Below are positions 35,413 through 45,515 of a stretch of 64,000 nt of DNA, piece after piece (the first letter of the stretch is position 1; each line of letters begins with the position of its first letter). The notes below the pieces were generated by a model, which was not told the origin of the DNA, searched no databases, and saw nothing but the letters and a program-made list of their open reading frames with translations. The stretch is from Porticoccaceae bacterium (lineage in GTDB: Bacteria > Pseudomonadota > Gammaproteobacteria > Pseudomonadales > Porticoccaceae). The position numbers were made by a program, and so were the translations under genes. The DNA lies in contig JANXGQ010000018.1 in assembly GCA_024959305.1 (NCBI GenBank), forward strand, positions 1 through 64,000, in the 5' to 3' direction.

Positions 35413-36300
35413 TTACTTACCCTGCAACAATAGAGCCGATTGGTAAATATCTTTTTTGTTGCCACCGCAAATTTTAGCGGTTAGAGAAGCTGCTTTTGAT
35501 GCTGGCAACTCCTGAAGTAGCATACTTAGCATTTTTTCCGCGTCGACAGAAACCCTATCCACTTTCGACTTAGTACCGGCAACCACTAATACAATCTCTC
35601 CACGCTGCTGATTACTATCTGCGGTTACCTGTGTATGTAATCCAGCGAGATTACCCTGCAAATAGGTCTCGAATGTTTTACTGATTTCTCGACCCATAAA
35701 GGCCGGCCGGTCCGCACCTAAACTATCGATCATATCGGCAAGAGTAGCGGCGATGCGGTGAGGCGCTTCATAAAAAATCAGGGTTTCCGAGTTGCTCTTT
35801 ATCTCCGCCAATACAGTCTTGCGCTGACTGCCTTTAGCGGGCAAAAACCCGCCAAAATAAAAACTGTCAGTGGGTAAGCCGGAGACACTTAGTGCAGCAA
35901 TGGCCGCGCAGGCTCCGGGAATAGGCAGCACATTAAATCCGCGGCTGCGCGCCTCGGCCACAAGCCTATAGCCGGGATCTGAAATTAAGGGCGTGCCAGC
36001 ATCGGAGATCAGCGCAATATCCTCGCCATCAGCCAGACGCTTAAGCAGATTATCCATGATTCTTCTATCCGCCTGATCATGGTAGGCTACACAGGGTTTA
36101 TCTATACTGAAGTGATCCAGTAATTTTTTGCTGTGGCGAGTATCCTCGCAGGCAATTAAATTCGCAGACTGGAGAGTCTGCACAGCACGAGGTACCATGT
36201 CGCCCAGGTTGCCGATGGGTGTAGCTACAATAGTTAACGTACCAGTTCGATTGGAGTCCATGAATAAAAACACTTTGTCATTGTTTGTTGTAGTTAGCAT
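35413..36300 (-). CDS. rsmI: 16S rRNA (cytidine-2'-O)-methyltransferase RsmI
   Basis: TLTIVATPIGNLGDMVPRAVQTLQ; SDAGTPLISDPGYRLV. ORF track start (36465) is too far upstream; candidate starts are 36300 (AAAGG SD) or 36261. Confidence 0.94.
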   Translation of the reverse strand: MLTTTNNDKVFLFMDSNRTGTLTIVATPIGNLGDMVPRAVQTLQSANLIACEDTRHSKKLLDHFSIDKPCVAYHDQADRRIMDNLLKRLADGEDIALISDAGTPLISDPGYRLVAEARSRGFNVLPIPGACAAIAALSVSGLPTDSFYFGGFLPAKGSQRKTVLAEIKSNSETLIFYEAPHRIAATLADMIDSLGADRPAFMGREISKTFETYLQGNLAGLHTQVTADSNQQRGEIVLVVAGTKSKVDRVSVDAEKMLSMLLQELPASKAASLTAKICGGNKKDIYQSALLLQGK

Positions 36301-38125
36301 ATTAGCCTTTATTGGTGGTTGCACGCCAACTACAACCACTAATACTGCACTAAATCCCATTATCTCAGCTACCACTGAAACTGATATCTCGGCTCGACAG
36401 CAGGCTTTAACTATTTTGAACTCTGTGGACATCGGCGCAGATGGCGAATTAGCTGACAGCGTCAAACTCGACGCGGCCTATTTATTTGCCAGTGCCGACG
36501 ACCTTCAAGACAGTATTAATACCTTGGAGACAATCAACCCTCAAAACCTCAGCGATAGGCGCTTTGTAGACTATAGCCTCCTGGCAATAGAGACCTATGT
36601 AGCATTATTTGCTATGCCATTGGCCGCGCAAAGGCTTGAGCAACCGCGTTTTATTGCCCTAAACAGCAGACTCAGAACGGCATTGCGACAGCGCATACTG
36701 CGTCTGCGAGCCGAGGTACAGTTTGCCTTGGGCAATGATGATCAGGGCTTTAAAGCACTGCTTGATTTAACAAAAACATTAAAACGCAAAAGAGAGATTC
36801 GTGCCGTTCACGACCAGATATGGCATCAGATTTCTCGCACTCCCTACCAGTATCTGGATCGGGGTAGCAATCACACCAACACTACCTTGGCTGGGTGGCT
36901 ACAGTTAGCTGCTGCGAGTCGTGGCTATCAAAGCGACCCCAGTAGACAGGCAAGCGTATTTTCCGAGTGGAAACGGCGCTGGAGAACTCATCCAGCTGCA
37001 AAAATCCCTCCCAGCCAATTTAGTCACAGCAGACGATGGGGTAGTAATCCAAACCAAGTGGCCATGCTTTTGCCGTTGCAGGATCAATATAAGATTCCCA
37101 GCTATACATTGATCGATGGCTTTTTAGAGGCTTACTACCAGGCATTGTCCGCCACTGAAACTGATCGGCACACTGACCGAGAAAAGGCTCCGGAAATCCG
37201 TATTTACGATACCTCAAAGCAGCCCATTCAGGACCTGTACAATCGGGCGGTGAAGAATGGTGCCAATATGATTATTGGCCCGATGCGCCAATCGCAAGTT
37301 GAACGCTTAATGACAGCTCCAACACTGCCGGTGCCGACGCTGAGCTTAAATCGACTGGACAACGATCAGGCTGTGCAGCCAGAGAATTTATACCAGTTTG
37401 GCCTCTCTCCCCTAGACGAGTTAACACAGATTGCCGACCGCGCTTGGAATAAAGGCCTGAGAAACATTGTATTAATCGTACCTGACAATATCTGGGGTGG
37501 ACAATCGGCGGAGTTTTTTAACAGCTACTGGACTGCAAAAGGCGGCAAGCTATTAGAGGATGTCAGGTATCCGTCTTCCGTCAATGACTTTACGCAGCTG
37601 TTAAAACCGCCTCTTCAGATAGATTTGAGTGAGCAGCGCAGCTTACAGATTAAACGATTTATCAATAGCAGGGTGAAGTATACCGCTAGAAGAAGGCAGG
37701 ATATTGATCTGGTGGTGATGCTAGGTTATCCACTGAAGGCTCGGCAGATAAAACCTGCTCTGGATTTTCTTTATGCCTCGGACGTACCTGTGGTAGCTAC
37801 CTCTCATATCTACAATGGCGAGCAACAGGTGGGATTAGATCGCGATCTCTCCGGTGTTGAATTCTCTTCTATGCCCTGGACATTGGCTGGGCATCTTGCA
37901 AAGGATTTAAAGCCAGATAAGCAACTTCATACTGCTTACCGCCATCTATACGCCATGGGGCGGGATAGTTTTCTGCTCTACAGAAATATGGATCGATTAA
38001 AGCATGCTGAATCACCACCCATTTATGGTTCAACCGGCTTGCTCTCCCTGAAAAACAATGTGGTGGTGCGAGAACCAAAATGGGCTAAATTTAAACAGGG
38101 AAAAGTAGTGGAAATTCAATACTAG
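36260..38125 (+). CDS. lpoA: Penicillin-binding protein activator LpoA
   Basis: Lipoprotein signal FIGGCTP; GPMRQSQVERL; between rsmI and yraN; start refined from 36128 to ATG at 36260. Confidence 0.9.
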   Translation: MNKNTLSLFVVVSILAFIGGCTPTTTTNTALNPIISATTETDISARQQALTILNSVDIGADGELADSVKLDAAYLFASADDLQDSINTLETINPQNLSDRRFVDYSLLAIETYVALFAMPLAAQRLEQPRFIALNSRLRTALRQRILRLRAEVQFALGNDDQGFKALLDLTKTLKRKREIRAVHDQIWHQISRTPYQYLDRGSNHTNTTLAGWLQLAAASRGYQSDPSRQASVFSEWKRRWRTHPAAKIPPSQFSHSRRWGSNPNQVAMLLPLQDQYKIPSYTLIDGFLEAYYQALSATETDRHTDREKAPEIRIYDTSKQPIQDLYNRAVKNGANMIIGPMRQSQVERLMTAPTLPVPTLSLNRLDNDQAVQPENLYQFGLSPLDELTQIADRAWNKGLRNIVLIVPDNIWGGQSAEFFNSYWTAKGGKLLEDVRYPSSVNDFTQLLKPPLQIDLSEQRSLQIKRFINSRVKYTARRRQDIDLVVMLGYPLKARQIKPALDFLYASDVPVVATSHIYNGEQQVGLDRDLSGVEFSSMPWTLAGHLAKDLKPDKQLHTAYRHLYAMGRDSFLLYRNMDRLKHAESPPIYGSTGLLSLKNNVVVREPKWAKFKQGKVVEIQY

Positions 38126-38157
38126 CAAGCGTATTAAGAGTCTTATGGAGAAGCCTA

Positions 38158-38577
38158 TTGTTCGGCATACGAAGTAAAAAATTAGCTCACCCACAGGTGC
38201 AGGGTTCCGACTCTGGAGACAAAGCACAGGGCGATTGGGCTGAAGAACTGGCTTGTCAGTGGCTTGTGGAGCAGGGATTAGTGTTGCGGGATCGAAATTT
38301 TCGTACCCGCTACGGCGAAATCGACCTGATAATGCAAAGTGGCGATTGCTTAATTTTTGTAGAAGTTAGATACCGCAAGACTGTAAAATTTGGCAGTGCG
38401 GAGGAATCCATAACCTCTAAAAAATGTCAGAAACTGACAGCGGCGGCTCAGGGCTACCTGTTGGCCAACAGCTATGAAAGCAATACCCCGATAAGATTTG
38501 ATGCTGTGGCTCTCAGCCCTTCCAGAGACTCTTATTTAGGCTGTACTATCAACTGGATTCAGAATATCCTAACCTAA
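38158..38577 (+). CDS. yraN: UPF0102 YraN family endonuclease-like protein, TTG start
   Basis: GDWAEELACQWLVEQGLVLRDRNFRTRYGEIDLIMQSGDCLIFVEVRYR. Confidence 0.93.
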   Translation: MFGIRSKKLAHPQVQGSDSGDKAQGDWAEELACQWLVEQGLVLRDRNFRTRYGEIDLIMQSGDCLIFVEVRYRKTVKFGSAEESITSKKCQKLTAAAQGYLLANSYESNTPIRFDAVALSPSRDSYLGCTINWIQNILT

Positions 38578-39161
38578 TGACTACCGGAACACTCACTATG
38601 GATCAAACGGTCTTTCAACATTTTCAGAATCATATTCAAACCACCATGGCGATGGGGGAAGGCTGTGCTGAAAAGATATCTAATGCAGCAGAAAAATTAA
38701 CCACGGCACTGCTGGCTGGACAGACCATATATAGCTGCGGACTTGAAGATAGCGCATCTCTATCTCAGCTACTTGTTAACTATTTGACCTCTGGCTATCA
38801 GATAGAACGACCGGGATTCCCCGCAATTGATCTGCAAGCCATCGCCAATAATGCCAAGGATGATGAATGTTTTTCGAGACCTCTGTATATCCACGGGCAG
38901 AGTGCTGATATATTGATGCTGTTTAGTATAGGTGGCAATAACCCAATATTGAAAAAAGCCATTGATTCTGCGGTTGAAAAAGGTATGTTGGTGATTCTGC
39001 TCTCTGCAGCGGATGATAACCTGCTATCAGAGGGGCTGGGGCATAATGATATTGAAATACCCACCGCTGAGTACGGCAGGCAGTTTTCCACTACTGCGGG
39101 GTTTTTGACCATCCAGTGCCTTTGCACTTTAATTGACAACAAAATTTTCGGAGGAGACTAA
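38577..39161 (+). CDS. diaA: SIS-domain protein, DiaA/GmhA-like
   Basis: Phosphosugar isomerase fold, GQTIYSCGLEDSASLSQLLVNYL; between yraN and BON lipoprotein. Confidence 0.82.
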   Translation: MTTGTLTMDQTVFQHFQNHIQTTMAMGEGCAEKISNAAEKLTTALLAGQTIYSCGLEDSASLSQLLVNYLTSGYQIERPGFPAIDLQAIANNAKDDECFSRPLYIHGQSADILMLFSIGGNNPILKKAIDSAVEKGMLVILLSAADDNLLSEGLGHNDIEIPTAEYGRQFSTTAGFLTIQCLCTLIDNKIFGGD

Positions 39162-39725
39162 ATGCAACGGTTAACCGTGCTTATCAGCATATTACTACTA
39201 GTGGGTTGCACCAGTGTAGTGAACCACCTGACCACAGAACCCTTTCAACCAGACCCTACCAAGAAGGGCGTGGCATCCAGTGTTAGTGATATGAAAATGG
39301 GCACCTTTATTGGCGTTAATATCAAAAAAGCCGACCCCAGTCTGGATGATGCTCATATTAATGTGACCGTGGTAAATTCGATTATCCTGTTGGCTGGAGA
39401 AGTCCCTACTAAAGAATTAAAAACACTGGCGGGCAAGGTAGCGCGGGACTACACAGGGGTGCGGAAAGTGCACAACGAGTTACAGGTACGAGGAAACACC
39501 TCCCTAGTATCGCGCACTAATGACGCTATTCTCTCTGCGCAGATCAAGACTAGGTTGGTTTTTGATAAGCAGGTAAAGCATTCGCAAATAACCGTGGTTG
39601 TGGAGGATGGTGTAATTTTTCTAATGGGCACCACCACGCAGAGCAATGGCGGCCTAGCTGCCACTATTGCCAGCAGTAATAGCGGTGTGCGCAAGGTGGT
39701 TAAGGTTTTTGAGTATGTGGACTAG
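39162..39725 (+). CDS. dolP: BON-domain outer-membrane lipoprotein DolP/YraP-like
   Basis: Lipobox LVGC; two BON-like repeats. Confidence 0.88.
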   Translation: MQRLTVLISILLLVGCTSVVNHLTTEPFQPDPTKKGVASSVSDMKMGTFIGVNIKKADPSLDDAHINVTVVNSIILLAGEVPTKELKTLAGKVARDYTGVRKVHNELQVRGNTSLVSRTNDAILSAQIKTRLVFDKQVKHSQITVVVEDGVIFLMGTTTQSNGGLAATIASSNSGVRKVVKVFEYVD

Positions 39726-39754
39726 TCTAGATATTTCATAAGATATCTGGACTA
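39723..39754 (+). terminator. Hairpin overlapping dolP stop codon
   Basis: TAGTCTAGATAT-ttcataag-ATATCTGGACTA, 12-bp arms with one mismatch. Confidence 0.5.
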
Positions 39755-39788
39755 AACCAACTCAAAGAGACCTTTACACGGATAGAGA

Positions 39789-39886
39789 TTTTGTTCTCAG
39801 ACAAGGCAAAATCGCACGGAGTAAGGGAGTTTATTGATCATAAATGACCGAATGAGTACGATTTTAACGCCGTATGAGAGCAAAAG
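39789..39886. repeat. ~97-bp imperfect palindrome 3' of thiolase
   Basis: TTTTGTTCTCAGACAAGGCAAAATCG ... CGATTTTAACGCCGTATGAGAGCAAAA; centred on TGATCA. Confidence 0.75.
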
Positions 39887-39887
39887 A

Positions 39888-41075
39888 TCATCTGTGCAAA
39901 GGTATCTCAATGGCTATAGCTGTGGCCTCTCCCCCCCCAATACAGAGACTGGCTATACCCTTGGTTCCTCCACGTTGTTGCAACGCATGAATCAGTGTCA
40001 CTATAATTCTCGCTCCACTGGCACCTATGGGATGCCCCAATGCACAGGCACCACCATTGACGTTGAGCAGATCCCGAGAAATACCCAGCTCGTGCATAGC
40101 CGCCATGGCAACCACTGCAAAGGCTTCATTGATTTCCCAGAGATCCACATCTTCAACGGACCATCCTACAGACTTTAATGTTTTGTTGATTGCTATAACC
40201 GGTGCGGTAGTGAACCACTCTGGCTCTTGGGAGGCTTGATCATAGCCCTGTATTAACGCGATAGGCTGCAACCCTCTTGCTGCGGCCTCATCTGCCATCA
40301 TTAGGGTCAGTGCAGCGGCGCCGTCGGAGATAGAACTAGCATTTGCAGCGGTGACGGTACCATTTTTATCAAATGCGGGTCGCAGTTGCGGAATCTTGTC
40401 CAATCTGGCAGTGCCGGGCTGCTGGTCTGTGTCTACTACCACATCTGCTTTACCGGTTGTCAGGGTAACCGGAGCAATTTCTGCCTTAAAAAGCCCCTGC
40501 TCAATGGCCTTGTTAGCACGCTGCAAAGACTCTATGGCATAGGCATCCTGTAACTCGCGGCTAAAACCGTATTTAGTCGCACATTTTTCCGCAAAATTAC
40601 CCATGGCAACCCCCTGATAGGGATCTTGTAAGCCATCACATTGCATATGATCAAGCATCTGGGCGCTGCCAAATCTATATCCCTGACGTCCCTGTGGAAT
40701 CAAATAGGGCGCCCGACTCATATTCTCCATACCACCGGCAATAACCAGCTTAGACTGACCTGAACGCAGCGCATTGCCAGCCATCATCACCGCATTCATT
40801 GCGGATCCGCAGACCTTATTAATGGTGGTGCAAGCAGTATCCAAACTGAGTCCCGCAGCCACAGATGCCTGCCTGGCAGGAGCTTGACCCACGCCGGCAC
40901 TGAGTACACAACCCATTAAGACCTCGTCGATCTGATCAGCCTCTAAGCCAGCATTTTTTAACGCTGCACGAATTGCTACGGCGCCGAGTTCTGGGGACGG
41001 TAACGAAGATAGACTACCCAACATACTGCCTATTGGCGTGCGGGTTGCGGACAATATGGCGATGGGCTTAGACAT
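39888..41075 (-). CDS. Acetyl-CoA C-acetyltransferase (thiolase)
   Basis: INKVCGSAMNAVMMAGNALRSG; NVNGGACALGHPIGASGARI; CIGGGEATAIAIE. Confidence 0.95.
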   Translation of the reverse strand: MSKPIAILSATRTPIGSMLGSLSSLPSPELGAVAIRAALKNAGLEADQIDEVLMGCVLSAGVGQAPARQASVAAGLSLDTACTTINKVCGSAMNAVMMAGNALRSGQSKLVIAGGMENMSRAPYLIPQGRQGYRFGSAQMLDHMQCDGLQDPYQGVAMGNFAEKCATKYGFSRELQDAYAIESLQRANKAIEQGLFKAEIAPVTLTTGKADVVVDTDQQPGTARLDKIPQLRPAFDKNGTVTAANASSISDGAAALTLMMADEAAARGLQPIALIQGYDQASQEPEWFTTAPVIAINKTLKSVGWSVEDVDLWEINEAFAVVAMAAMHELGISRDLLNVNGGACALGHPIGASGARIIVTLIHALQQRGGTKGIASLCIGGGEATAIAIEIPLHR

Positions 41076-41111
41076 AGAACATTCCTTGATCTAGTTGCCG
41101 AGCAGATTAAC

Positions 41112-41555
41112 TTACTTAACCACGCGTAGCGAGGCTTTTTGCTTGGATTTGGATGACTTCTTGGTCGGCGTTTTGCCCAACTTAGCCGATGGCACCACCG
41201 TTGGTCCCTTGGGATCTGTAGGGGGCGGATCGTCTTGAGGACCTTCTATCTCAAAAACCATACCCTGACCATTTTCATGAGCATAGATGCCGATAATTGC
41301 ACCCAGTGGGACATAAATATCTATAGGTATGCCACCAAATTTTGTCGATAGTCGCAGATGCTCATCATTCATCTCAAATTTACTGACAGCACGTGGGGCA
41401 ATGTTAAGAACTATCTGGCCATCAGTAACGAATTGCTGAGGAACCTCAACGCCCGAATAATAGGCATCAACTGCAACATAAGGCGTGCAATCACTGTCCA
41501 CAATCCACTCATAGAAGGCTCTGAGTAAATAGGGTCGATTGGGCCTCATAGTCAT
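41112..41555 (-). CDS. sspB: ClpXP protease specificity-enhancing factor SspB
   Basis: RPYLLRAFYEWIVDSDCTPYVAVDA; adjacent to sspA. Confidence 0.92.
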   Translation of the reverse strand: MTMRPNRPYLLRAFYEWIVDSDCTPYVAVDAYYSGVEVPQQFVTDGQIVLNIAPRAVSKFEMNDEHLRLSTKFGGIPIDIYVPLGAIIGIYAHENGQGMVFEIEGPQDDPPPTDPKGPTVVPSAKLGKTPTKKSSKSKQKASLRVVK

Positions 41556-41564
41556 CTCTCGATA

Positions 41565-42185
41565 CTAAGCGCGAATTTCACGCTCGAGGTCGGTGAGACT
41601 CTCTTGGAACGAAGGCCGATCAAATAGGCGCTCGAGATAGTCCAGAAGAGATTTTGTCCGAGGATTGTTGGGCAGGTCGATACCCAGCTGCGGAAGGCGC
41701 CACAGCATAGGTGCCAGACAACAGTCAACCAGGGTAAATTCTTCACTCATAAAGAACGGCATTTCGGAAAAAACATCAGAGATCGTAATTAAAGATTCTC
41801 TAAATTCTTTTCGTGCAGCCTGTGATTTTTTGGATTCAGGATTGTCAATAATCGTATCTACCAAGGCACACCAATCGCGCTCGATACGATGGATCAACAA
41901 CCGACTCTGGGCTCTGGCCACCGGATAGACAGGCAACAGTGGTGGATGCGGGAATCGCTCATCCAGATACTCCATTACCACTTTAGATTCATAGAGAGCC
42001 AAGTCGCGATCGACCAAGGTCGGCAAAGTACCGTAGGGATTGGCCTCAAGAACTTCCTGAGTCACGCTTTTTGAATCAATATCCTCAATATCAACGGTTA
42101 CCCCTTTTTCAGCCAGTACAATACGTACCCTGTGACTGTACTGAGAACTCGGGTCGGAGAATAATGTCATCGATGATCGTCGCAA
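41565..42185 (-). CDS. sspA: Stringent starvation protein A (GST-like)
   Basis: [24 protein letters not shown]...[19 protein letters not shown]. Confidence 0.94.
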   Translation of the reverse strand: MRRSSMTLFSDPSSQYSHRVRIVLAEKGVTVDIEDIDSKSVTQEVLEANPYGTLPTLVDRDLALYESKVVMEYLDERFPHPPLLPVYPVARAQSRLLIHRIERDWCALVDTIIDNPESKKSQAARKEFRESLITISDVFSEMPFFMSEEFTLVDCCLAPMLWRLPQLGIDLPNNPRTKSLLDYLERLFDRPSFQESLTDLEREIRA

Positions 42186-42278
42186 AATAGCCTCTCATTG
42201 TTTTAATCTTAGTGACGCACAAGCGTCTATTTATCTGTCAGTTTTATTTCGCAGCCGATGGCGAAGTCTCAACCAACT

Positions 42279-44315
42279 CTAGTGGATATCCTTCCAGTAC
42301 TCTCGGTTCAAAAGAACCACGGGAACCAGCAATAGCAACAAGAATAAAAGAACCCATCTGCCAATATGCTTGCGCTGTTCCGCCATAGGCTCTGCTACGT
42401 AAGTCAGAAAATTAACCAGATCGTAAACGGCCTCTTCATACTCCGCTTCATTCATAGTACCAGATTTTACTAGATTGAACCGCCCGCAGGGATCCTCAAG
42501 TAGATCTTCACCAGTTAGCAAATCTCGCTTGATGCCACCATTGGCCGCTTTTACTGGGCCTGGAGCACATTCCTGCAATCCCTGCAAGTCGAGTAGCGCA
42601 TGCGGCATGCCCACATCTTTGAACACCTTATTGTTCACACCTAGCGGTCGTGAAGAATCTGCATAAAAGTTCTTTAGGTAAGTATAGACCCACTCCGGTG
42701 AACGAGCTCTGGCGACCAGCGTTAAATCTGGGGGCTCAGCACCAAACCAAGCCTTGGCATTTTCAGCGGGCATGGCGATCTTCATTAATTCACCAATCTT
42801 TTGACCGCTAAATAGCATATTGTCCATCATCAACTGATGGGGAATATTTAAATCATCGGCCACTCGCTCCCAGCGCGAATATTTAAATGAATGACAGCCC
42901 ATACAGTAGTTAACCGCCAATTTCGCACCCTTCTGGAGAGAGGGATAGTGGGTCAATTCAGCCTCGAAAGGCTCGCAATCAATGCTGCCACAGGATTTGC
43001 CACTCTCTGATCCCACGGCTTTGATCGGCAGAATGACCAGTAACAGCACCACTAACAGCGCACCCATAGACCGCCAAAAACCTATGCCACCGTCCATAGT
43101 AATACGCTCCGGCTCTGGCTTAGTGGTCTCCATACGGGTCCAAAAGAAGATGCCGATAAAGTAGCCAAAGTACAGTAGGGTACAAATCTGCGCCAACAGC
43201 GTGCGCTCTGGCGTCGGCGCTTTCACCCCCAGATAACCGAGGATAATAAAGCAAGCGGCAAAGACCAAAATCGCGATTCTACTGACAATACCCTTATAGC
43301 GTATCGAGCGCACCGGACTTCTGTCCAACCAGGGAAGTACAAACAAAATCGCAATAGCCGCAGCCATGGTGATAAAGCCGCCCAACTTGTCCGGAACTGC
43401 ACGCAGCATTGAATAGAACGGCGTAAAGTACCATACCGGCGCAATATGTTCTGGGGTCTTTAATGAGTTGGCGATCTCAAAATTGGCATGCTCTAAGAAA
43501 TAGCCCCCCATCTCTGGCATAAAGAACAATATGGCACAGAATACAAATAGGAATATAACGATGGGCACCAGATCATGAATCACAAAGTAGGGATAGAAAG
43601 GTATTCCATCAATGGGGTTACCATCCTTATCCTTGTGCTTCTTAATGCTGACACCATCTGGATTATTGGAACCCACGTCATGTAAGGCAATAATATGCAT
43701 CACCACCAACGCCAATAGGATAATTGGCATGGCCACCACATGTAGCGACATAAAGCGGTTAAGGGTAATTCCCGAAATCAGATAGTCGCCACGGATCCAC
43801 TGCACAATATCTTCGCCGACAACTGGAATGGCCCCAAACAGTGAAATAATTACCTGTGCACCCCAGTAGGACATCTGGCCCCAGGGCAACACATAGCCCA
43901 AAAAGGCTTCTGCCATCAGCGCTACATAGATGGTCATACCAAAGATCCACACCAGCTCCCGCGGCGCCTTGTAGGAGCCGTAGAGCAAGCCGCGGAACAT
44001 ATGTAGGTAGACCACAATAAAGAACGCAGAGGCACCGGTGGAGTGGGCATAGCGGATAATCCAGCCTAACTCCACATCGCGCATAATATATTCAACCGAG
44101 GCAAAGGCCTGCTCAGCAGAACCCTGATAGCTCATCAGCAACCAGATGCCGGTCACCAGCTGAACAACCAGTACCACCATGGAGAGAACACCAAAGAAGT
44201 ACCAGAAGTTAAAGTTCTTGGGTGCATAGTACTGGGCCATATGCCGGTTCCACTCACGCTTGAGTGTCGGCATACGCGAATCGAACCAGGTGGCAAAATC
44301 AGTTAATTTGCTCAT
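42279..44315 (-). CDS. Fused cytochrome b / cytochrome c1 of the bc1 complex
   Basis: Single 678-aa ORF: cytochrome b with FLGYVLPWGQMSYWGAQV and PEW-like region, then internal hydrophobic/signal-like segment and c1 with NYCMGCHSFKYSRW and C-terminal TM anchor. Confidence 0.93.
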   Translation of the reverse strand: MSKLTDFATWFDSRMPTLKREWNRHMAQYYAPKNFNFWYFFGVLSMVVLVVQLVTGIWLLMSYQGSAEQAFASVEYIMRDVELGWIIRYAHSTGASAFFIVVYLHMFRGLLYGSYKAPRELVWIFGMTIYVALMAEAFLGYVLPWGQMSYWGAQVIISLFGAIPVVGEDIVQWIRGDYLISGITLNRFMSLHVVAMPIILLALVVMHIIALHDVGSNNPDGVSIKKHKDKDGNPIDGIPFYPYFVIHDLVPIVIFLFVFCAILFFMPEMGGYFLEHANFEIANSLKTPEHIAPVWYFTPFYSMLRAVPDKLGGFITMAAAIAILFVLPWLDRSPVRSIRYKGIVSRIAILVFAACFIILGYLGVKAPTPERTLLAQICTLLYFGYFIGIFFWTRMETTKPEPERITMDGGIGFWRSMGALLVVLLLVILPIKAVGSESGKSCGSIDCEPFEAELTHYPSLQKGAKLAVNYCMGCHSFKYSRWERVADDLNIPHQLMMDNMLFSGQKIGELMKIAMPAENAKAWFGAEPPDLTLVARARSPEWVYTYLKNFYADSSRPLGVNNKVFKDVGMPHALLDLQGLQECAPGPVKAANGGIKRDLLTGEDLLEDPCGRFNLVKSGTMNEAEYEEAVYDLVNFLTYVAEPMAEQRKHIGRWVLLFLLLLLVPVVLLNREYWKDIH

Positions 44316-44920
44316 TACGCCATCTCCGAGTCTATACCAATAATCAACACATCATCCGACTCGTAACTATGCGGCGGAACTTCTAAGTTGGTGGGAGCTG
44401 GCACCCCGTCAAAAACCCGTCCAGAAAGGTCGAATTTTGATCCGTGGCAGGGACAAAAGAATCCCCCCAACCATGAATCGCCACCCAGATCGGCGGCACC
44501 CACATCGGGGCGGTACATTGGAGCACAACCAAGATGGGTACAGAGACCCACCAATACCAGAATTTCATCCCTTCCGGCCAATGCCCTTGCGCTGCCACTA
44601 ACATAGCTCGGCTGGGAAGAACTTTCAGAGTTGGCATCTTTAAGACTATCAGCCTCTATCTGATCGATGACAGCTAGAGTCTCCGCCGTACGGCGCACAA
44701 TATAAACCGGCTTACCGCGCCACTCCACAACTAGCCGAGCACCGACTTCCAACTTGGAAATATTTACTCTAACTGGAGCTCCAGCCGCTTTGGCCTTAGC
44801 GCTGGGCTGCCAAGAGGCAACAAAAGGAATTGCTGCACCCACTACCCCAGCACCGCCTACAACTCCGGTGGCGCCCAGTAAAAACTTACGGCGACTTTGG
44901 TTAACACCGTCATTGCTCAT
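44315..44920 (-). CDS. petA: Ubiquinol-cytochrome c reductase Rieske subunit
   Basis: SRRKFLLGATGVVGG Tat-like signal; CTHLGCAP, FFCPCHGSKFDLSGRV. Confidence 0.96.
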   Translation of the reverse strand: MSNDGVNQSRRKFLLGATGVVGGAGVVGAAIPFVASWQPSAKAKAAGAPVRVNISKLEVGARLVVEWRGKPVYIVRRTAETLAVIDQIEADSLKDANSESSSQPSYVSGSARALAGRDEILVLVGLCTHLGCAPMYRPDVGAADLGGDSWLGGFFCPCHGSKFDLSGRVFDGVPAPTNLEVPPHSYESDDVLIIGIDSEMA

Positions 44921-45063
44921 GACGCTCTCCTTAAAAACAAAATTGGAACCTAGATCACGCTGATTTGCGCGGCACTAAATTGGTGGCGGGATGATAGCTT
45001 AAACGAGTTTTTTTAGCAATACGCCAATCTAGCAAAATACAACTAACTGCTTGATTTTTATAC

Positions 45064-45092
45064 AAAAAAAAGCCCGACCAAAGAGTCGGGCT
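45064..45092 (-). terminator. Rho-independent terminator of rplM-rpsI
   Basis: Minus strand AGCCCGAC-tctttg-GTCGGGCT followed by 8 T. Confidence 0.93.
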
Positions 45093-45110
45093 GATCTTTT
45101 AATACTTTGC

Positions 45111-45503
45111 TTAACGCTTGGAGAACTGTGGACGCTTGCGGGCTTTGTGCAAACCAACCTTTTTACGTTCAACCTGACGAGCATCTCGGGTCAAAAATCC
45201 AGCTTTTCGCAACGAAGGACGCAGATTTTCGTCGTACTGAACCAGTGCTCTAGCTATGCCATGACGAATCGCCCCGGCCTGACCAAAACTCCCGCCCCCA
45301 GCAACCGAAATATGCAGGTCAAATTTCTCTGCCATATCAACCACTTCAAATGGCTGGCGCACGATCATTCTAGCCACTTCTCGCCCAAAGTAGGCATCCA
45401 GTGGACGGTCGTTAACTTTAATTGAGCCGCTTCCAGTTTTCATAAAAACGCGGGCAGCTGAAGTCTTGCGACGTCCGGTGCCATAATATTGAGTATCTGC
45501 CAT
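45111..45503 (-). CDS. rpsI: 30S ribosomal protein S9
   Basis: [15 protein letters not shown]...[10 protein letters not shown]. Confidence 0.98.
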   Translation of the reverse strand: MADTQYYGTGRRKTSAARVFMKTGSGSIKVNDRPLDAYFGREVARMIVRQPFEVVDMAEKFDLHISVAGGGSFGQAGAIRHGIARALVQYDENLRPSLRKAGFLTRDARQVERKKVGLHKARKRPQFSKR

Positions 45504-45515
45504 GGTTTCTTCCCG

